From: Mastigias papua | Taxonomy: Eukaryota > Cnidaria > Scyphozoa > Rhizostomeae > Mastigiidae | DNA length: 64,000 bases | Direction of reading: 5' to 3' | Assembly (NCBI GenBank): GCA_964019165.1 | Contig: OZ025271.1 | Coordinates: 3,372,501 to 3,436,500 of the forward strand | Shown here: piece after piece, positions 45,931 through 54,557 of the stretch | Numbering within the stretch: position 1 is the stretch's first letter | Layout: each line of letters opens with the position of its first letter | Program-made: the position numbers and the translations under genes | Notes under the pieces: model-generated | What the model saw: only the letters and a program-made list of their open reading frames with translations | What the model was told of the DNA's origin: nothing | Databases searched by the model: none

Positions 45931-46619
45931 ACTAAAAGAATGTTCCCGCTTTTTCGTGTTATAGTGAAATTCTAATCTTCTTTCATTTCGTTCATTCATC
46001 CATCAGTCTTAAATACAAGTCAACACATTAAGGGATACAATTCAACTCAATTCAATTCACATTTAGGGATATCAATTCAACAACTAATTTGCATGATTAG
46101 ATACAATACTAAGAAATCAGAATTTATAACAAAAACAGAAAAAGCATCCCTCACTTCCTCACACACCAGTCCTAGTTCGCTTCAAGCCAACCCTCACCTA
46201 CTCAGCCTGCAAACTACCGTAACCGACGAAACAATCTCGGCAGGTGAAGACCATTCATACCTTACAGTATCCAAACTCAATACATCTTTTAATAGAATTA
46301 AAGTATAGCATAGATCACAAAAGGCTTATTCTAGTACCATTATAAGAATTTAAATGTCTGATTACAGTATCCGAATCAAATCTTAGGAGGCATAACTTAG
46401 TGAACATCGAGCGAATAATATAAACATGCCTTAGGCCTGCGCTTTTGTTGCCACTATAAACCTATCACGCTTCTAGATTCTTGACAGGAGATACAGATAT
46501 AGTAAGAGAGATGCTTCAGACTAACCTTCCTTATTCCACTGTGAAGTCTACCGCGATATTTCACATATCACCTGAGAAATTACAAGCACAACTATCTGCG
46601 CGAGACTCACCGCGACGAA

Positions 46620-47266
46620 GTTTCATTTTCATTTCACTTTTCATTTCATTTTTCATTTCATTTTTCAGTTCATTTTTCATTTCATTTTTCATTTCATTTT
46701 AAACTTATTTATACATGGTAACAATTCAGTGTCGAAACCTGTTTTACAATTGGCCCTGTGAAAGAAAATACCTAATAATGCCTAGTTATATTAATTAAAT
46801 ATAAAATTACAATATAATACAGGCTAAAAGAATAAATAGAAAGACAAAGAAACGGAACAAAGGATGGATTTGTCCATGTTAGAGACCCTTGTAAGTTTTA
46901 AGTCTCGATTTACAACAATGAATGGAGGGTGAAAATTTTGATTCGAAGTCTAGTTGATTCCAAGCTTCTGCACCACGATAAGCGAAGGATTTCTGTCCGT
47001 AGGATGGTCTCATTCGGGGTAATAGCAGGTCAGTCTTTGAGTTACGAAGACCGTGATTATGGCAATCTGACAGTTTAGACAAGCACCCACTAAGGTATTC
47101 AGAGGCTGAATTGTTCAGACATTTAAAGGCCATAGTTGGTGTGTCAGGGTAAATAGGTGTCTTGACTGTAGAACATCCCAATTTTTGGATCAAGGGTGCT
47201 GCAGATGTATCAAAATCATTGTTTATTACTATTCTCGCTGCCCTGTTTTGGATTGCTTGTAATTTA

Positions 47267-47268
<2 letters not shown>
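46620..47268 (-). pseudogene. LINE C-terminal fragment with (AAATG)n tail
   Basis: The minus strand from 47,268 reads DKLQAIQNRAARIVI, a central region and AYRGAEAWNQLDFE, ending KTYKGL at 46,879. The 3' UTR ends in the AAATG/TTTCATT repeat at 46,620-46,700, the same end as the copy at 13.7-14.06 kb. The upstream methionine run is the ATG tail of the neighbouring CR1-like LINE and is not part of this protein. The rest of the element is absent, cut where the CR1-like tail joins. Confidence 0.8.
46623..46700. repeat. TTTCATT-type simple repeat (LINE tail)
   Basis: Repeats of TTTCATTTCATTTT; on the minus strand this is an (AAATG)n tail. Confidence 0.9.

Positions 47269-47306
<38 letters not shown>
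47269..47306. repeat. (CAT)n microsatellite, the LINE tail
   Basis: About 12-13 CAT units; on the minus strand (ATG)n at the end of the CR1/L2-type LINE. Confidence 0.95.
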
Positions 47307-47430
47307 ATTTATTTACAGTTGGCTTTGCTATATATATAGCTAAAAGAAGCTAATTAAGGCCAACTAATACTAAAATTAAAGAAAAACAAAACTAAGAATA
47401 ATCTAATTACCGGTAATTGTTAAATACAAA

Positions 47431-50400
47431 CTAATTTAAAAACCCTATATCCTTTATAAAAACTTTACACAATCTGCAGTTGCAACTTATTTCATCCCAA
47501 TGTTTTATTCTTCTTTTAAATTCTTGCAGAGATTCACCGTTTTTCATACTATTGGGTAGTGAGGACCATAAGGAGCAGCCTCTAAATTGAATATTTTCTA
47601 TGCCATATATTGTTGTTCTTACATTCGGCAGTTGAAAATGATTTGGATTTCGCAAGCTATAATAGCTATTTTTTACTACAAAGATATCCTTCATAAAAGT
47701 TGGATTAAGGTTATTCTTTGTCTTGAATATTTCTATCATAAGCAACTGCAGATTGCGTTGATGAACAGTCAGAGATTTATTATAATTACAATAATTATTC
47801 ATAGAATTATTTCCACTATCATTGAATGCAATTCGCAAAGCTCTCTCGGTGACCTTATTTATCTTGGCATTAGCCTTTCTGTCGTGGAACATCCAAACAA
47901 GTGGACAGTAGTTGAACTGTGATGTAATGAAAGCATCCATTAGTAGTTTTAATTTAATAGGATCTATATAATTAGATAGTCGGGCAAGCGCATGCAATTT
48001 TTGGTGTGCCTTTTTGCATAAATCTTGGACATGTTTTGTGAAGCTTAGCTTTTTGTCAAAAGTGACGCCCAGAAGATTTTCATATTCACTTTCTTTGATG
48101 GTGGATTTACCAATGGCAACAACTGAATCTTTATTTTTGTTGCCAAATATCATAAAGTGGCATTTCTCTTTGTTCAGCTTCATGTAATTCTCTGAGAACC
48201 ATTTCGCAAGTATTGAACTGTCCGTTTCAAATCTATTAATTATAGTATCGAGGTTTGAGTTGCATGCGTAGATAGTGGTGTCATCGGCATAATTACAAAC
48301 GCTAGTATTTTGCACAAATAAGAAAATGTCGTTAATAAAGATATTAAACAAAAGTGGCCCTAGAACTGACCCTTGCGGTACCCCTATTGTGATATCTCTA
48401 TATGTACTATATGAACCATTAATTTTAACTCTTTGCTTTCTCTTTGTTAAATAGTTTTTAATGAACTTAAGAGCATCGTGACCAAGACCATAGGCAGCTA
48501 ATTTCGCTATCAAACGATTGTGGTCAATGCAATCAAATGCTTTAGAAAGGTCCATTAGTATTGCTCCAGCTAGTTCCTTATTATCAAGACTTGCTTTGCA
48601 TGTCTGTAGGAATTTTAATAAGACGTGCTCGGTGCTACATCCTTTTCTAAAGCCACCCAAAAGTGGAGATAGAAATGCGCTAATGTAATCGATCAATTGA
48701 TTGTAAATGATACGTTCAAAAACCTTGGAGATGGCTGGAAGTAAGCTTATTGGTCTATAATTTTGCTTTTTCATATTATCATCTTTCTTGTAAAGTGAGG
48801 AGATATCCGTAAGTTTCAGGTCATTTGGAAAAGCGCTTTCTACTACAAGCTTGTTGAAAAACTGTGTCAGCGGTAAGGAAAATAAATCGGCATTTTCTCG
48901 TAGGATTTTGGGTGGAATAGCTTCTTGAGGTGTCGCTTTTTTAGGGTCGAGTTTTATTAACTGATCAAACATTTCTTGGATAGTAATTTGACGAAATGAA
49001 AAAAGTTGGAGACAGCACACAGTAGTTCCAATCTTTGCAACGCTAGAGTGACAGCGAAAGCGTTCAATAGTCGTTTGCAGAGTATCTTCTGAAGAGCCAT
49101 CCATGTTTGTAGGATCCTGTTTTTTAGCTATACCTAATCCTTTAGCAATATCAACAAAATACTCATTAAAAATTTCCGCAACGTTAGTATCATCGGATAC
49201 AACGACATTATCCTCAAGAAGAGTAATGCAAGGAGTTCCGTGAATTTTGTTCGAAAAAAGTGGCTTTACAGTTTTCCAAAATTGTTTATTATCACTGACT
49301 ACTATAGGATCCAGCTTACTATAGTACGATTTCTTGCTTTGACGGAGTAATTTTACACAAAAGTTTCTTTGCTTTTTGAAAGCAATCCAGTTTTCATTTG
49401 TCTTGCATTTGTTTAACTTGTTTTTCAATCTTGACCGCTTCATGATTGCTTTTCTAAGCTCTTTGGTCATAAAGGGGCCATCATTTGCTCGAACATACTT
49501 TTTCTTACATGGAGCGTGTTTATCTAGAACTCTTTTCGTTATTTTGTTGAAATCAGTGAAATCTGTAATATTTTCCATGCTAAATGCAAGTTCTCCCATA
49601 AGTTCTGCTGTGAAAGCTGAGTTTCTGAATTTATTATAATCCCTGTAAGTTACAACTTTTGGGCCTCTTTTGTGAAAACCTCCTTTCAGAGCGGTAGCTA
49701 TCATAACGTGAAAATCCGACAGCCCAGTTTCAATGGTCGCAGTATTTGTGAGCCTGCTTGTATCACTTGTAAGTATCAGATCAATGCATGTTGGGCTGTC
49801 AGATTTAAAGCATGTAGGTTCCTTAACGACATTTTCTAAATTAAAGCTATTCATAAAGTCCTTCAAATTAGAGCTTTTCTCATCTAAGTTAAAATCTCCA
49901 ACTATTAGAAAATTTTTGTAATTAGCTAAATAAAGTTCCATATTTTTACTTAGTTCTTCAAAGAAGAATTTTTCTGATTGTGATGGAGGACGATAGATGC
50001 CAATAAGAAGCCATTTTGTTTTGTGAAGATTTATTTCAACAACCTTAATTTCCATTTCTTTGGAAGTCAGTGTTCTTATTGCAACTTCTCTAGCAGGAAC
50101 ACCATCTCTAATATATATTAGAAGACCTCCCCCATGCTGATTCCTATCTGCTCTTAGGGGTGGCATATAACCATCAATACAAAATTGGCTTGTTGGGAAA
50201 GTGTCATCTACTTTTGTCTCTGCTATAATTAGGATATCTATATTTCCAGAAACCACACATTTCAATGCTTCTATTTTATTTCTAATAGAATTGATATTCA
50301 GGTGTGCGATTAGTAATTTATTCTTAGTAGATAGTCGCATATTTTTTATAATCATATTGGCACTCTCATCCTCCCTCTCATCATCATCAGCATCATCCCT

Positions 50401-50436
50401 AATATCATTTCTATGAGCTTCAATATTACAGCTCAA
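47431..50436 (-). CDS. LINE ORF2: AP endonuclease and reverse transcriptase, 1001 aa
   Basis: Residues about 40-245 are an APE-type endonuclease: LNINSIRNK, AETKVD, IGIYRPP, VGDFNLD and LSDFHVM hold the family's catalytic asparagine, glutamate, aspartate and histidine positions. Residues about 500-760 are the RT: NYRPISLLPAISKVFERII, GFRKGCSTEHVLL, MDLSKAFDCIDH, GVPQGSVLGPLLFNIF and YADDTTIY with both catalytic aspartates. A C-terminal region follows (FNYCPLVWMFH, NAKINKVTERALR, then RGCSLWSSLPNSM) ending with a C.C....C cluster (SCNCRLCKVF). The known mechanism is nicking target DNA and copying its RNA there. No stop or frameshift. The first ATG in frame is used, though coding-like text starts some 30 codons later. 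Confidence 0.93.
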   Translation of the reverse strand: MSCNIEAHRNDIRDDADDDEREDESANMIIKNMRLSTKNKLLIAHLNINSIRNKIEALKCVVSGNIDILIIAETKVDDTFPTSQFCIDGYMPPLRADRNQHGGGLLIYIRDGVPAREVAIRTLTSKEMEIKVVEINLHKTKWLLIGIYRPPSQSEKFFFEELSKNMELYLANYKNFLIVGDFNLDEKSSNLKDFMNSFNLENVVKEPTCFKSDSPTCIDLILTSDTSRLTNTATIETGLSDFHVMIATALKGGFHKRGPKVVTYRDYNKFRNSAFTAELMGELAFSMENITDFTDFNKITKRVLDKHAPCKKKYVRANDGPFMTKELRKAIMKRSRLKNKLNKCKTNENWIAFKKQRNFCVKLLRQSKKSYYSKLDPIVVSDNKQFWKTVKPLFSNKIHGTPCITLLEDNVVVSDDTNVAEIFNEYFVDIAKGLGIAKKQDPTNMDGSSEDTLQTTIERFRCHSSVAKIGTTVCCLQLFSFRQITIQEMFDQLIKLDPKKATPQEAIPPKILRENADLFSLPLTQFFNKLVVESAFPNDLKLTDISSLYKKDDNMKKQNYRPISLLPAISKVFERIIYNQLIDYISAFLSPLLGGFRKGCSTEHVLLKFLQTCKASLDNKELAGAILMDLSKAFDCIDHNRLIAKLAAYGLGHDALKFIKNYLTKRKQRVKINGSYSTYRDITIGVPQGSVLGPLLFNIFINDIFLFVQNTSVCNYADDTTIYACNSNLDTIINRFETDSSILAKWFSENYMKLNKEKCHFMIFGNKNKDSVVAIGKSTIKESEYENLLGVTFDKKLSFTKHVQDLCKKAHQKLHALARLSNYIDPIKLKLLMDAFITSQFNYCPLVWMFHDRKANAKINKVTERALRIAFNDSGNNSMNNYCNYNKSLTVHQRNLQLLMIEIFKTKNNLNPTFMKDIFVVKNSYYSLRNPNHFQLPNVRTTIYGIENIQFRGCSLWSSLPNSMKNGESLQEFKRRIKHWDEISCNCRLCKVFIKDIGFLN

Positions 50437-50508
50437 TTTTACTTTTAAATTTTTATTTCTATGGTACTCACTATCATTGGTTGTATATAAGCAACTGCAG
50501 TCTTCCCG

Positions 50509-51780
50509 TCAATTACATCTAATGACGGACAAATAATTTAAGGCTAGCCTTGCATCGCCAAATCTGTTTAAGTGGAGTCCACTTTGGTTCAGGTGTTTCT
50601 GAGAATCAATATTTCCATTGTCAATAAAGCCAATATGTCTTTTTATACACTCATCCTCTAGTATGTTGTTGATGATATGAATTCGAGTATTCTTTTCTTT
50701 GTCAGCAGTTTTGATCAAACCTGATATAAAAATTTGACTTTCGTCTGATTTAATGGATTCCGCTAATGTGAGAATGTCTTCAGCAACCTTTTCGTTGTCA
50801 TTTTCATTGTTAAGATCGTTCACTCCTGTGTGTAGTATTATTCGGTTAGGTCTTTTTCGAGATGTTGGTACCGAATAGGACGACATATTGTCCGTTGTTG
50901 CTCCTGGGAAACTTTTAACATAAACTTTCTCTGTATTACTCAACGACTTCCTCATTCTCCAGCTTTGCACATTTTTAACCATCGAATCGCCAATAATAAC
51001 TGTTGTTGCTGCCTTTCTGTTTACATGATTTTCCGATTCCTTACGTCTCTCTTTCTTATGAATTTCCGTTGTTTCAGTTGTTTCCAGCTTGTTCATGGAA
51101 TGCGAATATTTTGAACTTTCATTTGATTTTCCTTTCTTCTGATCTCTGGTAAATTTTCTGAGTTGTTTATCGCATTGGTCTTGTTTTTGTGTTCTCTTTT
51201 TGTTCTTTTTGCTATTCTCTCCGTTGTAATTTCGCACTATTTCATTGTCTTGAATGTCCTCTATTACAACAGGGCACATTTCCTGCGTTTGAATTGAGCT
51301 GCTCGAGGATCTCAGCATACCACATACTGATTTATTTGGCGAATAACGCATCTCAGTATTGACATTTTCAACCTTTTGGGATTCTTTCAGTTCCGAGCGT
51401 AATCTGTTGTTTCCCAGTTTCAGTTCATAATTTTCTAAGAGCAATTTTTGATTTTTTCTGGCAGATTCATCATTTTTTAACTGGAGGCCTCTTACATCTT
51501 CGGTCAATTTCCCGACAATGTCTAAAAATGTCAGAAAATCCGTTTTCTCTATAGAGTTGGCTTCTCTTTTGGGCTCAAGCTCAACATGTGGGGTGGTTAA
51601 GTCAATGTCAACAACCTCATTTATGTCACTAGATGTATCAGCTTGGCTCTCAAGATCTACAAGATCTTCATAGTCTTCTATATTTGATATATAATAAGAT
51701 TCGTTACCTTGCATCGTTTTGACCACTCTAATATTGCCCGAATTTACGAGAGAGAACAGGGTCTCCCGAAGTTGTTCCAT
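50509..51780 (-). CDS. LINE ORF1: coiled-coil and SGNH esterase, 423 aa
   Basis: The N-terminus resembles a small winged-helix region (RETLFSLVNSGNIRVV). Residues about 85-140 are a leucine/lysine-rich predicted coiled coil, followed by a lysine-rich basic stretch suited to RNA binding. Residues about 250-420 are an SGNH-hydrolase domain with VIIGDSMVKNV (nucleophile serine), ILHTGVNDL and SGLHLNRFGD (histidine). Esterase ORF1 proteins are typical of CR1/L2 elements; the role of the activity is not settled. Coding-like sequence continues in frame upstream of this ATG (TIYEAIIRIRKINKKRP) to a stop near 51,910 without an ATG, so the original start may lie upstream and be shifted. Confidence 0.88.
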   Translation of the reverse strand: MEQLRETLFSLVNSGNIRVVKTMQGNESYYISNIEDYEDLVDLESQADTSSDINEVVDIDLTTPHVELEPKREANSIEKTDFLTFLDIVGKLTEDVRGLQLKNDESARKNQKLLLENYELKLGNNRLRSELKESQKVENVNTEMRYSPNKSVCGMLRSSSSSIQTQEMCPVVIEDIQDNEIVRNYNGENSKKNKKRTQKQDQCDKQLRKFTRDQKKGKSNESSKYSHSMNKLETTETTEIHKKERRKESENHVNRKAATTVIIGDSMVKNVQSWRMRKSLSNTEKVYVKSFPGATTDNMSSYSVPTSRKRPNRIILHTGVNDLNNENDNEKVAEDILTLAESIKSDESQIFISGLIKTADKEKNTRIHIINNILEDECIKRHIGFIDNGNIDSQKHLNQSGLHLNRFGDARLALNYLSVIRCN

Positions 51781-51984
51781 GGCTAGGCCATTCGTCTTTG
51801 ACGCTTCTGTTAGGATATTCTTTTCATGCGGTCGTTTTTTGTTGATTTTCCTGATGCGTATTATTGCCTCATATATAGTTGTTGCTTTTCCATTCCCATG
51901 ATTATTGCATTACGAAAGATTAGTTGCTATCATACGAGTGAGGTCGTCTAAGCTCATGCACCTACCAGCATGAACAGAATTTGT

Positions 51985-52045
51985 CAGACACTCGTCAGAG
52001 TATGAAACGTCGGATGGCAACCTCCAACCTGAAGAGTATGAAACG
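51985..52045 (-). ncRNA. Degraded hammerhead-like motif upstream of LINE ORF1
   Basis: The minus strand has TATCCGACGTTTCATACT-type sequence (here CATCCGACG...), core CTGACGA at 51,992-51,998 and GTGTCTGAC, as in the PLE copies, but GAAA is altered to AAAT and no stem I partner is found downstream. A second partial GACGTTTCATACTC lies at about 52,030-52,050. It is in the same orientation as the LINE and directly abuts its 5' region. Confidence 0.5.
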
Positions 52046-52078
52046 TCCAACCTGGTGGTCCCACAGAAACCCCATGCG

Positions 52079-52176
52079 GCGCAACCATAGAAATAATAGG
52101 ACTAGAAGGAGGACTTGGTCACGTGACGCGGGCCATCCATGTAAAATCATAATGGCTGCTAACGACTGGTAGAAAG
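52079..52176 (+). repeat. About 100-bp dispersed repeat, copy 1
   Basis: Shares GCAACCATAGAAATAATAGG, GACTAGAA.GAGGACT and ATGGCTGCTAACGACTGG with the inverted copy at 54,449-54,557. It is non-coding. It could be a MITE or the 5' end of a longer element. Confidence 0.6.
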
Positions 52177-52189
52177 CCACAACCAGGAA

Positions 52190-54440
52190 CTAAGCTCATA
52201 GTGATGTCGCAATCCCAAAGTCGCCAATTACACCTCATATTTCCTTGGTAATCAAATATATATATGGTAATGTGATGTTCTTCATTCGTCTGAAAGAGTA
52301 ACTGGCTATTAAGGACGGATCTCTCGTTAAAAGAGAAGAATTCCACTTCAACCGGTAGGGTACAGTCTGTTTATGCCACAAACCCACGTTCCCTGCTAAA
52401 GGGTTGTCGAGTGAACTTTGTTTATTCTAGTTTCAGTGTATACTTCAGCTGCTGAATGGTACATTGTTTTTGTGTGAATGTCTCTGTCAAAATGATTATA
52501 AAGCGTTTTGGCTCCTACCTACCGGAGACAGGATTTCATGGCCATTTGGTAAATGATTTGCCAACATCCTATATATACTTTAGTATAAACATTGTACATT
52601 TGACAAATCATTTCGAAATAAACTATCAAGTGGGAGAATCATGACATAAATGTTAGAGTTGTAGCGTAGACTTTAGTGCTAGTTCAGCTGAAACTTCAGG
52701 AGTTCAAAGATAGGATAGCACAGGGTGCATTTACTTTGCAAAAAGCCTCACTTTGATTATTCAAATATCAGTGTAAGTCTGGAACAAAACACAATCAACC
52801 AATTACCCCTAACAATACTCTTAAAATGGATAAGAATGCACAAATATCAATAACATATTTGAATGATTTAGGAATGAAAATAGAGTTCCTTCCTACAAGC
52901 AGTCTAAGGCTGTTGCTGTATTAACTTTGATCTATTCACAATCAATATTGTGTTTGAGTAAAAGTATACTATGCTGTTTAACCATATCATACTTTCTGAA
53001 ATGCTGCTTTTCTACTAGTTGAAGATCAGTTAGCAAAGTAGTCTCCCTAAATTAATGCAGATTTGATTTGAGTAATAATTCATATGCAACCAGGAAATTC
53101 CTTTTGAAACAAAAAAAGCAGTCTCCCTCTACTGCTAAGTGCACTGATTAATAAATTGACTAAAGTTGGTCATTGACTCAATAATACTGCAAGCCTACTT
53201 AGATATCAGTAATTCCATATCTGGTTAAGCTGTGAATATTTTTTAGATTCCATAAGCTGTTGTTAGTGAGCTCAAGGGCAACATGGCAGACCTGGCATCA
53301 CAAACTTCTAGGCAAATCAAAGGCACCTAAAACACTTTCCAGGCTAAAGAAATGGGAACTTAAGAGCCTTATGACATTATGTATGTAGAATTTGTGAATG
53401 TATTGATAGAAAGCATAAACTAGAACTAAACAACTAGGCTGTAACCCTACCTGACACAGTATTTGAAACAGACCTGTAGACAATGGGAAGGGCAATCACC
53501 CCAATAATTCACTTGGTTGTTATATATACACTGTCATTTCAAATCATTGCATATTTTACTTCTACATCTATGCCCCCCATCCATATTCAGCTCAGGTAGC
53601 TCTGGTACTGATATGAAAAGATCAAAAGTATACTTTAACTTTAAGTTTCTACCTTACAGGATCATCATATAACAAGTGTAATGAGATTCTTAATTACTGG
53701 ATGGTGGCGCAGTACCTCATCCTGTATCAGAAGGGACAATCCTATCTCTAGTGAAAAACTCAAAATTTACCATTACTTTGTAATAAAGGAAACAAATCTA
53801 TATTATAATAGAGAAATGATTATAAATAAATATATGATATGAGAACATTAATATACAGAAAACATACTATAGGGTAAATAAGCTGTAACGTGCCAAACCA
53901 GTTAAGCAGTTGTATCAGGAACTCATATCAAATATGCTTTCAGTTGCTTTTTCTCGATTTCTGCATCATAACAAATACTTTGCGTATAGTCATAAATATA
54001 GTTGTTGACATTGCATAGCTGGGAACTGTAAATCTTGAAGTATCTCGGTATATATTATTTCAATATTTGCAGATGTATTGAGGTTTTGGTTTCTCATAGG
54101 TTTTTCTATTCGATCGGGCATTTTGTTACAGAACGTTTTCAAATGCACTTAGTTCGCAAATGGCACTATCCTGACCGTGCGCATGAGTGAAATATCCTTT
54201 TTCACTATTTGTTGGCGTTAGAACACTCTCTAACCAGTTTGCAGTGCTGTTATCCCGTCATTTTAATAGACTTTCCCTTGTCCTAAAATAACTTGCCACT
54301 GTAAATAACGCTCGATATGTCCGAAAATGTATCTTCCTCTAGTGTCGTTTCGAATAAAATCGAGTATGTCAGATATATAAGCCAAGGCATGTGCAGTAAT
54401 TTTACGAAAATAGCTTTTCTACAGTTAGCGACCAGTCACA
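52190..54440. other. No gene recognised
   Basis: Over 2 kb of AT-rich sequence with no conserved motif, tandem array or splice-supported exon. The open frames at 52,456-52,644 and 53,298-53,495 are isolated and have no known domain. Confidence 0.4.
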
Positions 54441-54448
54441 ACAACAAT

Positions 54449-54557
54449 CTTTCTACCAGTCGTTAGCAGCCATATTGCCTCCCCATGCATGCCCCACTGG
54501 ATTGGCCGGAGAACAATAGAGTCCTCGTTCTAGTCCTAGTATTTCTATGGGCGCAAC
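54449..54557 (-). repeat. About 100-bp dispersed repeat, copy 2
   Basis: Inverted relative to the copy at 52.1 kb. It replaces the C-terminal sequence of the LINE at 54.56 kb just after its NYCC block, so it either inserted there or marks the break of that LINE. Confidence 0.6.

Larger units (their letters stand above)
44945..45990 (+). mobile_element. Penelope-like element, 3' portion
   Basis: The C-terminal part of RT/linker is read at 44,955-45,130 (GHAIKQLLIDNGYPEYVF), then a frameshift leads into the open frame 45,101-45,616, holding the GIY-YIG endonuclease region: VVYEFSCRCEARYVG, RLADRIKQHVP, DSAIGQHL, FRIIGQARS and ESVYIQTQNP. The CxC next to the ...YVG motif is the PLE version of the GIY-YIG start. 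A 3' region of about 350 bases follows, containing a 151-bp tandem duplication and a hammerhead ribozyme motif. The RT core is missing upstream, where TA repeats begin. Confidence 0.85.
47269..51985 (-). mobile_element. Near-complete CR1/L2-type LINE with both ORFs open
   Basis: On the minus strand: a short 5' region (51,985-51,781), ORF1 (51,780-50,509), a 72-base spacer, ORF2 (50,436-47,431), a 160-base 3' UTR and an (ATG)n tail at 47,269-47,306. ORF1 with a C-terminal esterase plus ORF2 with AP endonuclease and RT is the CR1/L2 plan, and tails of short microsatellite rather than poly(A) are usual in that group. Both ORFs are uninterrupted, unlike all other LINEs in this window, so this is the youngest insertion and possibly competent. 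The 5' boundary is uncertain and no target duplication was identified. Confidence 0.9.

Noticed and set aside
47269..47307. Poly-methionine start of a LINE protein
   Set aside because: The methionines come from the (ATG)n tail of the neighbouring LINE reading into an older LINE fragment.
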